A stretch of DNA of 64,000 nt from Parabacteroides sp. PH5-46. GTDB taxonomy: Bacteria; Bacteroidota; Bacteroidia; Bacteroidales; Tannerellaceae. Location: contig NZ_JARXXA010000009.1 in the NCBI RefSeq assembly GCF_029892785.1, positions 1 through 64,000 of the forward strand, written 5' to 3'. The notes beneath the pieces are model-generated. The model was given only the letters and a program-made list of their open reading frames with translations, had not been told where the DNA came from and made no database searches. The translations under genes were made by a program, and so were the position numbers. Within the stretch, counting starts at the first letter, position 1, and each line of letters starts with the position of its first letter. This document shows, in pieces, positions 52,629-60,773 of this stretch.

Positions 52629-52814
52629 ATGAAATTAGAAGATTTCAATGTAGGGGATATTGTAATATTAAAATCTGATCAAAACATGAAGAATCCTGTA
52701 AAAATGACTGTTGGTCGTGTAAATACATTAACACAAAAATTACATTGTTCATACTCTAAGGATGGGAAAATATTAAACATAATTCTTCCTTTTGAGATGT
52801 TTGTGAAGGAATGA
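52629..52814 (+). CDS. Small YodC/DUF2158-like protein
   Basis: A 61-aa protein beginning MKLEDFNVGDIVILKSDQ, followed by KMTVGRVNTLTQKLHCSYSK. This is the DUF2158/YodC pattern of one small beta-barrel (xVGDxVxLKSGGPxMTV). Function unknown. It converges with the 46-aa ORF that follows immediately on the minus strand. Confidence 0.6.
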   Translation: MKLEDFNVGDIVILKSDQNMKNPVKMTVGRVNTLTQKLHCSYSKDGKILNIILPFEMFVKE

Positions 52815-52955
52815 TTATTTATCATCTCTCTGTCTATAAATACGGATGCCTAAAAAGTAGATATCCAAGATATAGATAGCTTTGTAAGTAGTTTCAGGTG
52901 AATAGTAAACTTTTACAAGAGCAAATTCTTTGATAAATTTCCAAATCTTTTTCAT
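52815..52955 (-). CDS. Small hypothetical protein, 46 aa
   Basis: A 46-codon ORF (MKKIWKFIKEF...LGIRIYRQRDDK), Lys-rich and aromatic with a central hydrophobic stretch (AIYILDIYFLGI). Good start context. It fills the gap exactly between neighbouring genes: its stop is the next base after the YodC-like stop on the other strand. No family recognised. Too short to be sure, but codon use and position favour a real gene. Confidence 0.45.
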   Translation of the reverse strand: MKKIWKFIKEFALVKVYYSPETTYKAIYILDIYFLGIRIYRQRDDK

Positions 52956-53043
52956 GATTGTAATTTTTAAGTGAATAATTATTGAATAAAAAAGGGACTG
53001 ATTATTACCAGCCCCGTAATTTGTATTATTTGTTGCAATATTT

Positions 53044-53409
53044 TTAGTCGTTTGTATATATTATCCTTCCACCTGGATAGACATATACAACTTTATCAGT
53101 ATAGCAGTCTACTCTCACTCCAGTACCATCGCTATCAGTAGTATAGAAAACCATAACCGTATTACCTTTCATATCTCTTGATGATTCATACTTATACATG
53201 TATAATCTACTTACTACCTGCCCGGATGAATAATTAGTAATAGTTTCATTGTCATAATCAATGAATATTTTCCCTGATAGATTAAAAGGTTTTACATTGT
53301 CGCTGTTGTTAGATAATCCATAAGACCTACTATAGGTAACAGTTAGTCCATCTGCCTTCACTATCAAAAATGAGAATAAGAAAAAAAGGACAAAAACAAT
53401 CTTTTTCAT
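53044..53409 (-). CDS. Hypothetical secreted protein
   Basis: A 121-aa protein with a signal peptide (residues 1-19, FVLFFLFSFLIVKADG). The mature part has beta-rich sequence (LSGKIFIDYDNETITNYSSGQVVSRLYMYKYE) and two Tyr-rich strands at the end. It follows the small lipoprotein gene by 2 bases in an operon. Function unknown; not a SusC/D partner. Confidence 0.65.
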   Translation of the reverse strand: MKKIVFVLFFLFSFLIVKADGLTVTYSRSYGLSNNSDNVKPFNLSGKIFIDYDNETITNYSSGQVVSRLYMYKYESSRDMKGNTVMVFYTTDSDGTGVRVDCYTDKVVYVYPGGRIIYTND

Positions 53410-53411
53410 AT

Positions 53412-53657
53412 TTATCTCCTTCCTGTGTTTTTGTCTGTTTCGTCCACTCTAAAATAAACAGAACCTGATCTTTTATATATCATTCTTTCTCCACATACAC
53501 TTAAATCATATGTTCTTGCACCATAACCTCTGTGAACATTAATGATTTTAACTTCACTTTTGGGACATCTGTTTTCTACTGCGGCTACACTTCTGATATT
53601 TCCGCATGACGTAAACATAAACACTCCAAACAAACATAACAATAATAACTTTTTCAT
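53412..53657 (-). CDS. Small hypothetical lipoprotein
   Basis: An 81-aa lipoprotein (FTSCGN lipobox, Cys at about 18) with three more Cys/Arg-rich segments (NRCPKSEVKI, LSVCGERMIYKRSG). It starts 47 bases after the end of structured RNA copy 2, which lies in its 5' region. Function unknown. Confidence 0.65.
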   Translation of the reverse strand: MKKLLLLCLFGVFMFTSCGNIRSVAAVENRCPKSEVKIINVHRGYGARTYDLSVCGERMIYKRSGSVYFRVDETDKNTGRR

Positions 53658-53703
53658 TTCAATTACATTTTTACCATCCTGTCCCCTCCGGATATTTATA
53701 AAT

Positions 53704-53890
53704 GAAAGAAGCGTGGGAACTGCTAAATGTGCCGGGACTTCTGGCTCTGGTAAACCACCCCCACGACAGCATATAACAGCCCACGCCTATAACAGCGTAG
53801 ACGTTTAGTGCTACTGTCCTTGGGGATATGAAATTTACCAGATTCCGAAGTCCAAGACAATATCTAAACGCTTCACGTTTGATTCTAATA
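53704..53890 (-). ncRNA. Structured RNA, copy 2 (pseudoknot topology), upstream of small lipoprotein
   Basis: Minus strand, starts after -7 element TATCTTTG (53897-53904). Conserved with copy 1: CTGGTAAATTTC, GGACAGTAGC, GGCGTGGGCTGTT, TTTACCAG, GTTCCCACGCTTCTTT. CTGGTAAA pairs perfectly with TTTACCAG (8 bp; copy 1 has only 6), and GCGTGGG with CCCACGC, crossing. CCCC...GACAG also pairs with CTGTC.TGGGG. The two copies differ in primary sequence between helices but keep pairing, a sign of selected structure. Confidence 0.6.
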
Positions 53891-54018
53891 CAAACGCAAA
53901 GATATACAACTAAGTCTAATATCTATTTATTTTTGTTTAATAAAACTAAAAGACTTGTATCAAGATTGTTGTTTCGTATTATTAATCGAATTAAGAACTG
54001 TCTGTATTGTAAATATGT

Positions 54019-54026
54019 TATATTTG
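54019..54026 (+). promoter_or_regulatory. Bacteroides -7 element before the Panacea-domain gene
   Basis: TATATTTG lies 19 bases before the ATG at 54045. No clear TTTG -33 element is present at the right distance. Confidence 0.4.
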
Positions 54027-54044
54027 TAATAAAATAGTTACTTC

Positions 54045-54533
54045 ATGGGAATCATTGACATATATAAATACAATAGTGTAGATATAGCTAAATTTATAGC
54101 TGCTTATGCTAATAAGCATAAGTACACAATAAATATGACTAAGATTCAGAAATTATTATATATTGCTTATGGAACTTATTTGAGTGTTAAAAATGAAAGG
54201 TTAGTAGATGAACACCCGCAAGCATGGCCTTATGGACCTGTTTTTCCTACCACTAGGAATAAACTTAGTAAAACAGTTATTCAATCTATTAGTTATGACG
54301 ACCCAGATGTTAAAAAAAACTCAGAAGACTCAACCCTGTCTTCTTTAATAACTTTAGTTTTTAATTCTTTTGGTCAAAATAATGCTGTTTCATTATCAGA
54401 ATGGTCACATAAAAAAGGTTCTCCTTGGGAGAAAACCACCATTATAGATGGGTTTAAATGGGGAGATATAATACCCGATAAGTATATTAAGGATTATTTT
54501 GATACCATTGTTGTGAAAAAGGATGATGAATGA
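54045..54533 (+). CDS. Panacea-domain (DUF4065, SocA-like) protein, probable antitoxin
   Basis: A 162-aa protein with the Panacea/DUF4065 signature: DIAKFIAAYANKHKYTINMTKIQKLLYIAYGTYL at about 10-45, QAWPYGPVFPTTRNKL near 60 and a C-terminal WGDIIPDKYIKDYF. Panacea proteins are antitoxins that neutralise diverse toxins in two-gene systems. It overlaps the following membrane-protein gene by 11 bases, the usual arrangement of antitoxin then toxin. Confidence 0.75.
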   Translation: MGIIDIYKYNSVDIAKFIAAYANKHKYTINMTKIQKLLYIAYGTYLSVKNERLVDEHPQAWPYGPVFPTTRNKLSKTVIQSISYDDPDVKKNSEDSTLSSLITLVFNSFGQNNAVSLSEWSHKKGSPWEKTTIIDGFKWGDIIPDKYIKDYFDTIVVKKDDE

Positions 54534-54870
54534 ACAACCTATACAATTCAATGAGTTGGAAATAAGTTCAGATATTTCTGACCGTTCAAGTGATGTTGTG
54601 AATACACCTAGTAGTGATATAGACCTTTTGAATTTAGATGACCAAAGAAAAGAAAGATATAAACAAAACACACGCCATAGAGGAATTCTTTCAAAATGGG
54701 TTATGTTTGTTGTTTCTATATGGCTTTTATTAGTTATGTGTCTACTTTTTCTTAATAAGCCTTTAGGATTAGATTTAGAAGGTGATGTTATCAAAACGCT
54801 ACTAACTACTACAACAATTAATATTTTAGGATTACCACTTATTATTCTTAGAAGTCTTTTTAAAAATTAA
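54523..54870 (+). CDS. Small membrane protein, probable Panacea-linked toxin
   Basis: A 115-aa protein. A charged N-terminal half (residues 1-50, SSDIDLLNLDDQRKERYKQN) is followed by two hydrophobic helices (about 62-82, MFVVSIWLLLVMCLLFL, and 92-112, TTTINILGLPLIILRSLF). Overlap with the Panacea gene and a two-helix membrane layout match membrane-acting toxins found with Panacea antitoxins. Toxicity is an inference; no known toxin family could be recognised. Confidence 0.6.
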   Translation: MMNEQPIQFNELEISSDISDRSSDVVNTPSSDIDLLNLDDQRKERYKQNTRHRGILSKWVMFVVSIWLLLVMCLLFLNKPLGLDLEGDVIKTLLTTTTINILGLPLIILRSLFKN

Positions 54871-54886
54871 CTCAATAATAAATTCA

Positions 54887-55048
54887 CTAATCTATAAGTA
54901 AATCATTAGCAATATAGGATTTATATTTTTTGAATTTTAATTTCTTTCTTGTAGGTGTAGGTTTTTCTGTGGGAATAAACATCCCTGAAGATTCCTTTAT
55001 CTATTTATTTGATGTCTCATTGCTAGATATGTCATTATTGTTCCCCAT
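54887..55048 (-). pseudogene. 54-codon frame with an in-frame TAG, IS passenger remnant
   Basis: MGNNNDISSNETSNK, then TAG, then a second part IKESSGMFIPTEKPTPTRKKLKFKKYKS... in the same frame, to a second stop at 54887. The two parts look like one small Lys-rich protein cut by a nonsense codon; the second half could also start at its internal ATG. It follows the transposase and the Lys-rich 49-aa gene on the minus strand. Function unknown. Confidence 0.4.
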
Positions 55049-55050
55049 TT

Positions 55051-55200
55051 TTATTTCTTTGTTTTCTTTGGTGGTTTCACTTTCGATATCTTTTCTATAA
55101 TCATTCCGAAAGAAGGTTCTTTCTTCTTTTTAGTTGAAGTTGATTTTGCAACCGCTTTAGGTCTTTCTGTTCCTTTGCTTGATGTTCCTTTCTTAGCCAT
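55051..55200 (-). CDS. Small Lys-rich basic protein (49 aa), transposase passenger
   Basis: MAKKGTSSKGTERPKAVA... ending KPPKKTKK, with 17 Lys of 49. It starts inside the transposase stop region (8-base overlap) on the same strand, so it is translationally coupled to it. Similar small basic ORFs follow transposases in some Bacteroidales IS1595-type elements. Probably DNA-binding or a fortuitous passenger. Confidence 0.5.
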   Translation of the reverse strand: MAKKGTSSKGTERPKAVAKSTSTKKKKEPSFGMIIEKISKVKPPKKTKK

Positions 55201-56131
55201 AAACTAAATTCTGATATGTCATTCTAACATAACACAAAGATAGCATTTTATTTACACGTTCACCCTCTTTCATCTTTCTTGTATTGTAACGGAAGGTGAA
55301 CTCATCGAAATATCGTTGAAGGTGTTTAGGGCTTAAGCAATGGTAGATTCCAATTATAGCCCGTTTGGCTATGCTCCAAAATCCTTCTATTGTGTTTGTA
55401 TAGATATCCCCTATAACATATTGACCCGCTCCGTGTTGAACGTAAACATGCTGTCGGAATATCTTTTCCAAACCGGAATAACCAATATACTCGTCGCTGA
55501 TGATCCTTGCTGTGTCCTTTACCATTCTACGTATTATATCCTTTAATGTTTTTCCTTTTACATCTGGAACAACCATTGCAATCACTTTTCCATTTCTTTC
55601 GATCATTCCGAATACAGGTGTCTTATCTTCTGTACTTCTTCCTTGTGAGTGTTTTACTTTTTTGTTCCAATGCCGGTTCTTGTTCTTACCTCCTACGTAG
55701 GTCTCGTCAATCTCCACATCATTTTCCAATTCTATATCAAGATCAGCCTGGCTTAATGCATACCTAATTCGATGGAGCATAAACCAAGCTGTCTTCTGTG
55801 TAACATCAATATCCTTTGCTAACTGATAAGAAGATATTCCCTTCTTGTGAGAGGTTATTAAGTAGATGGCGATAAACCATTTTCTTAATGATACTTTACT
55901 CCCTTCAAATATGGTACCAACCTTAACGGTGAATTGCTTTCTACAGTGAGAACATTTATACCTTATCCCATCAGAAAATGAATAAACTTTCTCACATCCG
56001 CAATGAGGACAAACTGTATTATCTCCCCATCTCTTTTTTGATAAGTACATAATACAATCCATTTCATCGCGGAGATAATCGGTCAATTCGATTAAACTGT
56101 TAAACTCATCCTTGATTTCACCGTTGAACAT
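55193..56131 (-). mobile_element. IS1595-family (ISXO2-like) transposase
   Basis: A 312-aa transposase. The N-terminal zinc ribbon (CPHCGCEKV and CSHCRKQF, residues 42-68) is followed by an HTH-like block (LAKDIDVTQKTAWFMLHRIR near 108). The DDE-like ISXO2 domain has VEIDETYVGGKNKNRHW near 143, a second acidic DEYIGYSG near 200 and a His-rich catalytic-region HGAGQYV near 221. Full length, no frameshift. Inverted repeats were not located by eye; the left end should be between 56132 and 56338. Confidence 0.88.
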
Positions 56132-56338
56132 AAAGATAAAAGATTAATATTTAGACGAATATAATCATTTTATTTTTATGTAGTACTAATTTTTGGGTTG
56201 AATTTGTATGTTAGTGCCTTATTTTATCCTGTTGGCTTTACTTTATCTGGCATCAAGTCTTTAATAAAAGTCAAAAACAGATATTCTTACATTCTCCTGT
56301 AAGGAAAATCAATGCTTCATGTATATAACTTATACAAC

Positions 56339-57349
56339 ATGGAAAAAAACAACGACATAAAAACATTGGATCGTTTCTTACAAGGGCGGTTATCCGGTCA
56401 GGAAGAAAAGAATCTGTTCGAATGGTTTCGTACTCCCGATACGAAAGAATCCCTTTTCGCATCCTATCAGGAACGTCTGGACAATGCAAGTGATGAATTG
56501 GACGATGATGTGCAACAACGCATGTTGAATCATATCAGCCTAAAGATCAAAGAGGCGGAACAGGCCCGTCAGATACGGAAACTATCATTGCGTTACCGGA
56601 TTACGCAGATCGCTGCCGCTTGTTTCCTATTATGTGGCATACTGGGAAGCTATTTCATACACACAAAACGAACGGCATCCTCCGAAGAACTTATCGTCAG
56701 AGTCGATCGCGGACAAAAAGCCAGCATGGAGCTACCCGATGGAACATTGGTATGGTTGAATTCGGACACCAAAATGAAATATAACAATGCCTACAACCGG
56801 AAAGACCGGATCATCCGCCTGGATGGGGAAGCCTATTTCGAAGTAGCCAAAGACCGGAATAAACCTTTTATCGTACAAGTCGACGATATGGAGATCGAAG
56901 CATTGGGTACAGCTTTCAATGTTAAAGCCTATTCTGCGGATGAAGATATTACGGCCACTTTGATGGAAGGGAGTATCGCTGTTACCTCCGACAATGATCG
57001 TGTCCTTTTAAGTCCGAATGAAAACATATCCTATCATCGCCCTACCCATCAATCGGTTAAAACTACGCTTTATAATACCGATCTGATCTCTGCCTGGCGA
57101 AACGGACGGATTGTATTTAATGGGGAAACATTAGGCGAAGCAGCCGTTATGCTCGAACGTATCTATAATATCCGAATTATTTTTGAAACAGAGGACATAA
57201 AGAACTATACTTTCCTGGGAACCATAAAGAACAACAGCCTTTCGAATGTATTCGAGATTATGAGCCTGACTGTTCCTATCACCTATGCAATAAGCGATAG
57301 TTCTGTGATTATCAGCAAGAATAATAACCATAAAAGAAATAGCCCATGA
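56339..57349 (+). CDS. FecR-family anti-sigma factor of the SusC/SusD locus
   Basis: A 336-aa anti-sigma (start ATG at 56339; upstream codons from 56312 lack family sequence). A cytoplasmic anti-sigma region (about 1-85) is followed by one membrane helix (about 90-107, AACFLLCGILGSYFI), the FecR domain (125-230, DRGQKASMELPDGTLVWLNS) and a C-terminal DUF4974 domain (about 255-330, RNGRIVFNGETLGEAAVMLERIYNIRI). Partner of the sigma factor at 51941, from which it is separated by insertions. Confidence 0.9.
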   Translation: MEKNNDIKTLDRFLQGRLSGQEEKNLFEWFRTPDTKESLFASYQERLDNASDELDDDVQQRMLNHISLKIKEAEQARQIRKLSLRYRITQIAAACFLLCGILGSYFIHTKRTASSEELIVRVDRGQKASMELPDGTLVWLNSDTKMKYNNAYNRKDRIIRLDGEAYFEVAKDRNKPFIVQVDDMEIEALGTAFNVKAYSADEDITATLMEGSIAVTSDNDRVLLSPNENISYHRPTHQSVKTTLYNTDLISAWRNGRIVFNGETLGEAAVMLERIYNIRIIFETEDIKNYTFLGTIKNNSLSNVFEIMSLTVPITYAISDSSVIISKNNNHKRNSP

Positions 57350-57374
57350 AATAAAAACCAAAGAAAAACAAAAC

Positions 57375-57399
57375 GGAACAGACCCCAGGGGCCTGTCCC
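57375..57399 (+). terminator. Hairpin between fecR and susC
   Basis: GGaACAGaCCCC/GGGGcCTGTcCC imperfect GC-rich hairpin, 26 bases after the fecR stop. No strong U tract; partial terminator or transcript stabiliser in the 184-base gap before susC. Confidence 0.45.
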
Positions 57400-57533
57400 G
57401 CGCATAATTGCTTACAATAGTTCCGCACTGCAATCTATCACCGATACCGGGCCGGGTATCAAGCATTGCAAAAAGGTTCTATTTTAAGTGGGTAAAGTTA
57501 TTAAAAACTTTGTATAACCAAACATTCAAAATA

Positions 57534-60500
57534 ATGAGACTTATAAAAAATATAATTATAAAGGCTGTATTGTGCCTACTGGTGTGCTGCATCAGCGAAA
57601 ACATATCCGCACAAATCAACCTGTCGGAAAAAAACAAAACAATTCGGGAGATCATCCATAAAATAGACAAAGAAAGCGATTACAATTTTTTCTTCAACAA
57701 TGCCATGTCCGGATTGGACAAAAAAGTATCCATTAAATTATCCAACAGCTCGATAGAGAACGTATTGAACCGTTTGTTGAGTGGTACCGGTATCACGTAC
57801 ACAGTGAAAGAAGACAATCAGGTGGTATTGACCGATCTGAAAACAGCCGATAACCTTGCTCAAACCGCATCGCAAACCAAACGTACAATCACCGGTACCG
57901 TCACCGACGAACAAGGCGAACCGGTTATTGGCGCCAATGTGGTGGAGAAAGGAACGATCAATGGGGTCATAACAGATATGGATGGAAAGTTTTCACTTTC
58001 TGTTTACCCTTCCTCCATCTTACAAGTATCTTATATCGGATATATTATGCAGGAAGTGGGCATTAGCGGCCAAACATCTTTGCAACTTATCTTAAAGGAA
58101 GATTCACAAAGCTTGAATGAAGTTGTTGTCGTAGGATATGGAACCCAGAGAAAAGGGGAATTGACTTCTTCCATTGCGAGTGTTAAAAAAGAATCTTTCA
58201 CTCAGGGAAGCGTACAAGACGCCGCCCAATTGATTCAAGGTAAGGTAGCCGGTTTAGGAGTTGTACTTACCAATGGGAATCCCACATCTACCAGTCAACT
58301 TGTTTTACGTGGAGCGGGAAGTTTGCTTTCCGGCACCAGTCCGTTGGTTATTATTGATGGGGTCCCTGGTGATCTGTCAACTGTAGCTCCGGAAGATATA
58401 GAAAGCGTTGATGTATTGAAAGATGGTTCGGCTGCCGCAATCTACGGAACTCGGGGGAATAATGGGGTAATTTTCATTACCACAAGGAAAATTCACGGAG
58501 AAGCAAAAGCTACGATAGAAGTTCAGTCTTACCTGACTGTGCAAACGATCAACCGGAAACTGGATATGATGGATGCCTCTCAATACCGCGAACTGGTCGC
58601 TCAGAAGAAACCGGGTGCTATCGATCATGGTTACGAAATCGATTGGCTGGATGAAATACTGCGTACGCCTATTACTTCAGTGACAAATGCCAGTTTTCAG
58701 GGAGGGACATCTGCGACCAACTATATTGCCAACATCAACTACAAATCGGCGGAAGGGATCGTAAAACGTTCAAATAACAAGGTATTAACTACGCGTTTAG
58801 AAGCCAATCACTCGATGTGGGATAATTTATTGAAATTTAATTTCAATATAATGGGACGTCAACAGACCTATCAGTCACTTGGTGATGGAAATAGTTTTAA
58901 TGGTAGTATCTATCGTACGGCTTTAATCGGTAATCCTACGGATCGCCTGAAAGATGAAGAAGGCACATGGGTGGAACACACTACAATGAATGGATATATG
59001 AATCCAGTAGCCGCTATTTATGAGAGTGATGGTGAAAATAAAAACACCCAGATCAAAACGTTTGGCTCGATCACACTAACCCCCATCAATCAGTTTTTTG
59101 TAAAAGCATTGGTGTCGAATACTACATTTAATGAGACAAGAGGATACTCTGAGACTAAAAAGCATATCTCTACTGTGAGGGATTCGAAAAATGGATTCGC
59201 ATCCAGAGGAACGACCCGTTCATCCGAAAAACTGATGGAAATAACTTCGCAATACCGTGAACAGTTCAATGCACATAATATTACAGCATTAGTCGGTTAT
59301 TCCTATCAAATGAATCAGTATGAGAATTATTGGATGCAAAACTGGGATTTCTCTTCCGATCAATATTCATATAATAAAATGCAACAAGGAGCTGCTCTCA
59401 AACGGGGAGAGGCAAAAGAAGAATCGATAAAAACCGAACATAAACTAATCGGATTCTTCGGACGTGTGAATTATAACTACGACAATCGTTATTTGCTTTC
59501 CGCAAGTTTGCGTCGGGAAGGATCGAGTAAGTTCGGAGAGAATCATAAATGGGGTAATTTCCCTGCTTTTTCTGTAGGATGGAATCTATCGAACGAATCA
59601 TTTATGAAAGATATTGAATCGATCAATTTGTTGAAACTGCGTGTAGGTTTTGGTATTACAGGAACTGTTCCTACCGATCCTTATATGTCGTTGAGAAAAC
59701 TGGATACCGGAGCTAATTTCTATACTGAAAGTGGTTGGATTCCAACCTTAAAACCCGCATCAAATGCCAACCCCAACCTGAAATGGGAAAAGAAAGAAGA
59801 ATGGAATTTAGGTATCGATTACAGTCTTTTCAACCATTTCATAAGAGGTAGTTTCGATTTCTATAAACGAACGACTAAAGACATGCTTTGGAAATATACG
59901 GTGCCTATGCCTCCGTTTCTATACAATGAAATGATTGCCAATGCAGGTACGATGGAGAATAAGGGATTGGAAGCGCAAATCAATATAACTCCTGTGCAAA
60001 CCCGTGACTTTACATGGAATTCAACCCTCAATTTCTCTACAAACAAGAATAAGTTAGTATCCTTATCGAATGACCAGTTTCAGGTGCATTCCGGATATAT
60101 CGAAGAAGGATGGACCGGGGAACCGATCCAGAGAAAAACACATCGCATTTTTGAAGGAGGTGAAATGGGTAATTTCTGGGGATTCAAAACCATTGGAGTT
60201 GATGAAGACGGACGTTGGATCATTGAAGGAAAAAATGGAGAACCCAAATCCATCCTGGATCAGACAGATGATGACCGTAAAAAAATCGGGAATGGTTTAC
60301 CTAAACATTTCCTTAGCTGGAATAATCAGATATCCTATAAAAACTTTGATCTGAACATCTCTATGCGGGGTGTTTTCGGATATGATATTTTAAATATGCC
60401 AAGAATGTTTTACGAAGTACCGGTTAATCTGACCCGTGGTAATCTGCTGGCAGATGCCTATCAGCCTAAATTTGGTCAAGTGCTCAATGATCAGCAAGAA

Positions 60501-60761
60501 CTTCAGTATGTTAGCTATTTTATTGAAAAAGGTGATTTCTGGAAAATAGATAATATAACCTTGGGATATAATTTGCAGTTTAACAGCAAATACATCAAGA
60601 AAGCCCGCTTTTATGCTACAGGAACTAACCTCTTTACTTTCACAAGCTATTCAGGTATTGATCCCGAAGTAAATGTAAACGGATTAGATCCCGGATGTGA
60701 TACTCTAGGGCGTTATCCCTCTACCCGTTCATTTACAATTGGCACAATATTAACTTTTTAA
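57534..60761 (+). CDS. SusC/RagA-like TonB-dependent outer-membrane transporter
   Basis: A 1075-aa receptor (start MRLIKNIIIKAVL at 57534; upstream codons overlap the leader hairpin region). It has a signal peptide (1-28), STN domain (about 29-95), CarboxypepD-reg domain (about 107-180, TITGTVTDEQGEPVIGANVVEKGT), TonB box near 195 (EVVVVGYGTQ), plug and barrel. It imports glycan oligomers with the SusD partner and signals through the FecR/sigma pair. Followed after 12 bases by susD. Confidence 0.93.
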   Translation: MRLIKNIIIKAVLCLLVCCISENISAQINLSEKNKTIREIIHKIDKESDYNFFFNNAMSGLDKKVSIKLSNSSIENVLNRLLSGTGITYTVKEDNQVVLTDLKTADNLAQTASQTKRTITGTVTDEQGEPVIGANVVEKGTINGVITDMDGKFSLSVYPSSILQVSYIGYIMQEVGISGQTSLQLILKEDSQSLNEVVVVGYGTQRKGELTSSIASVKKESFTQGSVQDAAQLIQGKVAGLGVVLTNGNPTSTSQLVLRGAGSLLSGTSPLVIIDGVPGDLSTVAPEDIESVDVLKDGSAAAIYGTRGNNGVIFITTRKIHGEAKATIEVQSYLTVQTINRKLDMMDASQYRELVAQKKPGAIDHGYEIDWLDEILRTPITSVTNASFQGGTSATNYIANINYKSAEGIVKRSNNKVLTTRLEANHSMWDNLLKFNFNIMGRQQTYQSLGDGNSFNGSIYRTALIGNPTDRLKDEEGTWVEHTTMNGYMNPVAAIYESDGENKNTQIKTFGSITLTPINQFFVKALVSNTTFNETRGYSETKKHISTVRDSKNGFASRGTTRSSEKLMEITSQYREQFNAHNITALVGYSYQMNQYENYWMQNWDFSSDQYSYNKMQQGAALKRGEAKEESIKTEHKLIGFFGRVNYNYDNRYLLSASLRREGSSKFGENHKWGNFPAFSVGWNLSNESFMKDIESINLLKLRVGFGITGTVPTDPYMSLRKLDTGANFYTESGWIPTLKPASNANPNLKWEKKEEWNLGIDYSLFNHFIRGSFDFYKRTTKDMLWKYTVPMPPFLYNEMIANAGTMENKGLEAQINITPVQTRDFTWNSTLNFSTNKNKLVSLSNDQFQVHSGYIEEGWTGEPIQRKTHRIFEGGEMGNFWGFKTIGVDEDGRWIIEGKNGEPKSILDQTDDDRKKIGNGLPKHFLSWNNQISYKNFDLNISMRGVFGYDILNMPRMFYEVPVNLTRGNLLADAYQPKFGQVLNDQQELQYVSYFIEKGDFWKIDNITLGYNLQFNSKYIKKARFYATGTNLFTFTSYSGIDPEVNVNGLDPGCDTLGRYPSTRSFTIGTILTF

Positions 60762-60773
60762 CACTAACGAATT

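Noticed and set aside
53828-54037. 69-codon plus-strand ORF
   Set aside because: Overlaps structured RNA copy 2 and its promoter on the other strand; AT-driven composition without recognisable domain.
54871-56338. Terminal inverted repeats of the IS1595 element
   Set aside because: No convincing match could be found by eye between the flanks, so no ends are reported.
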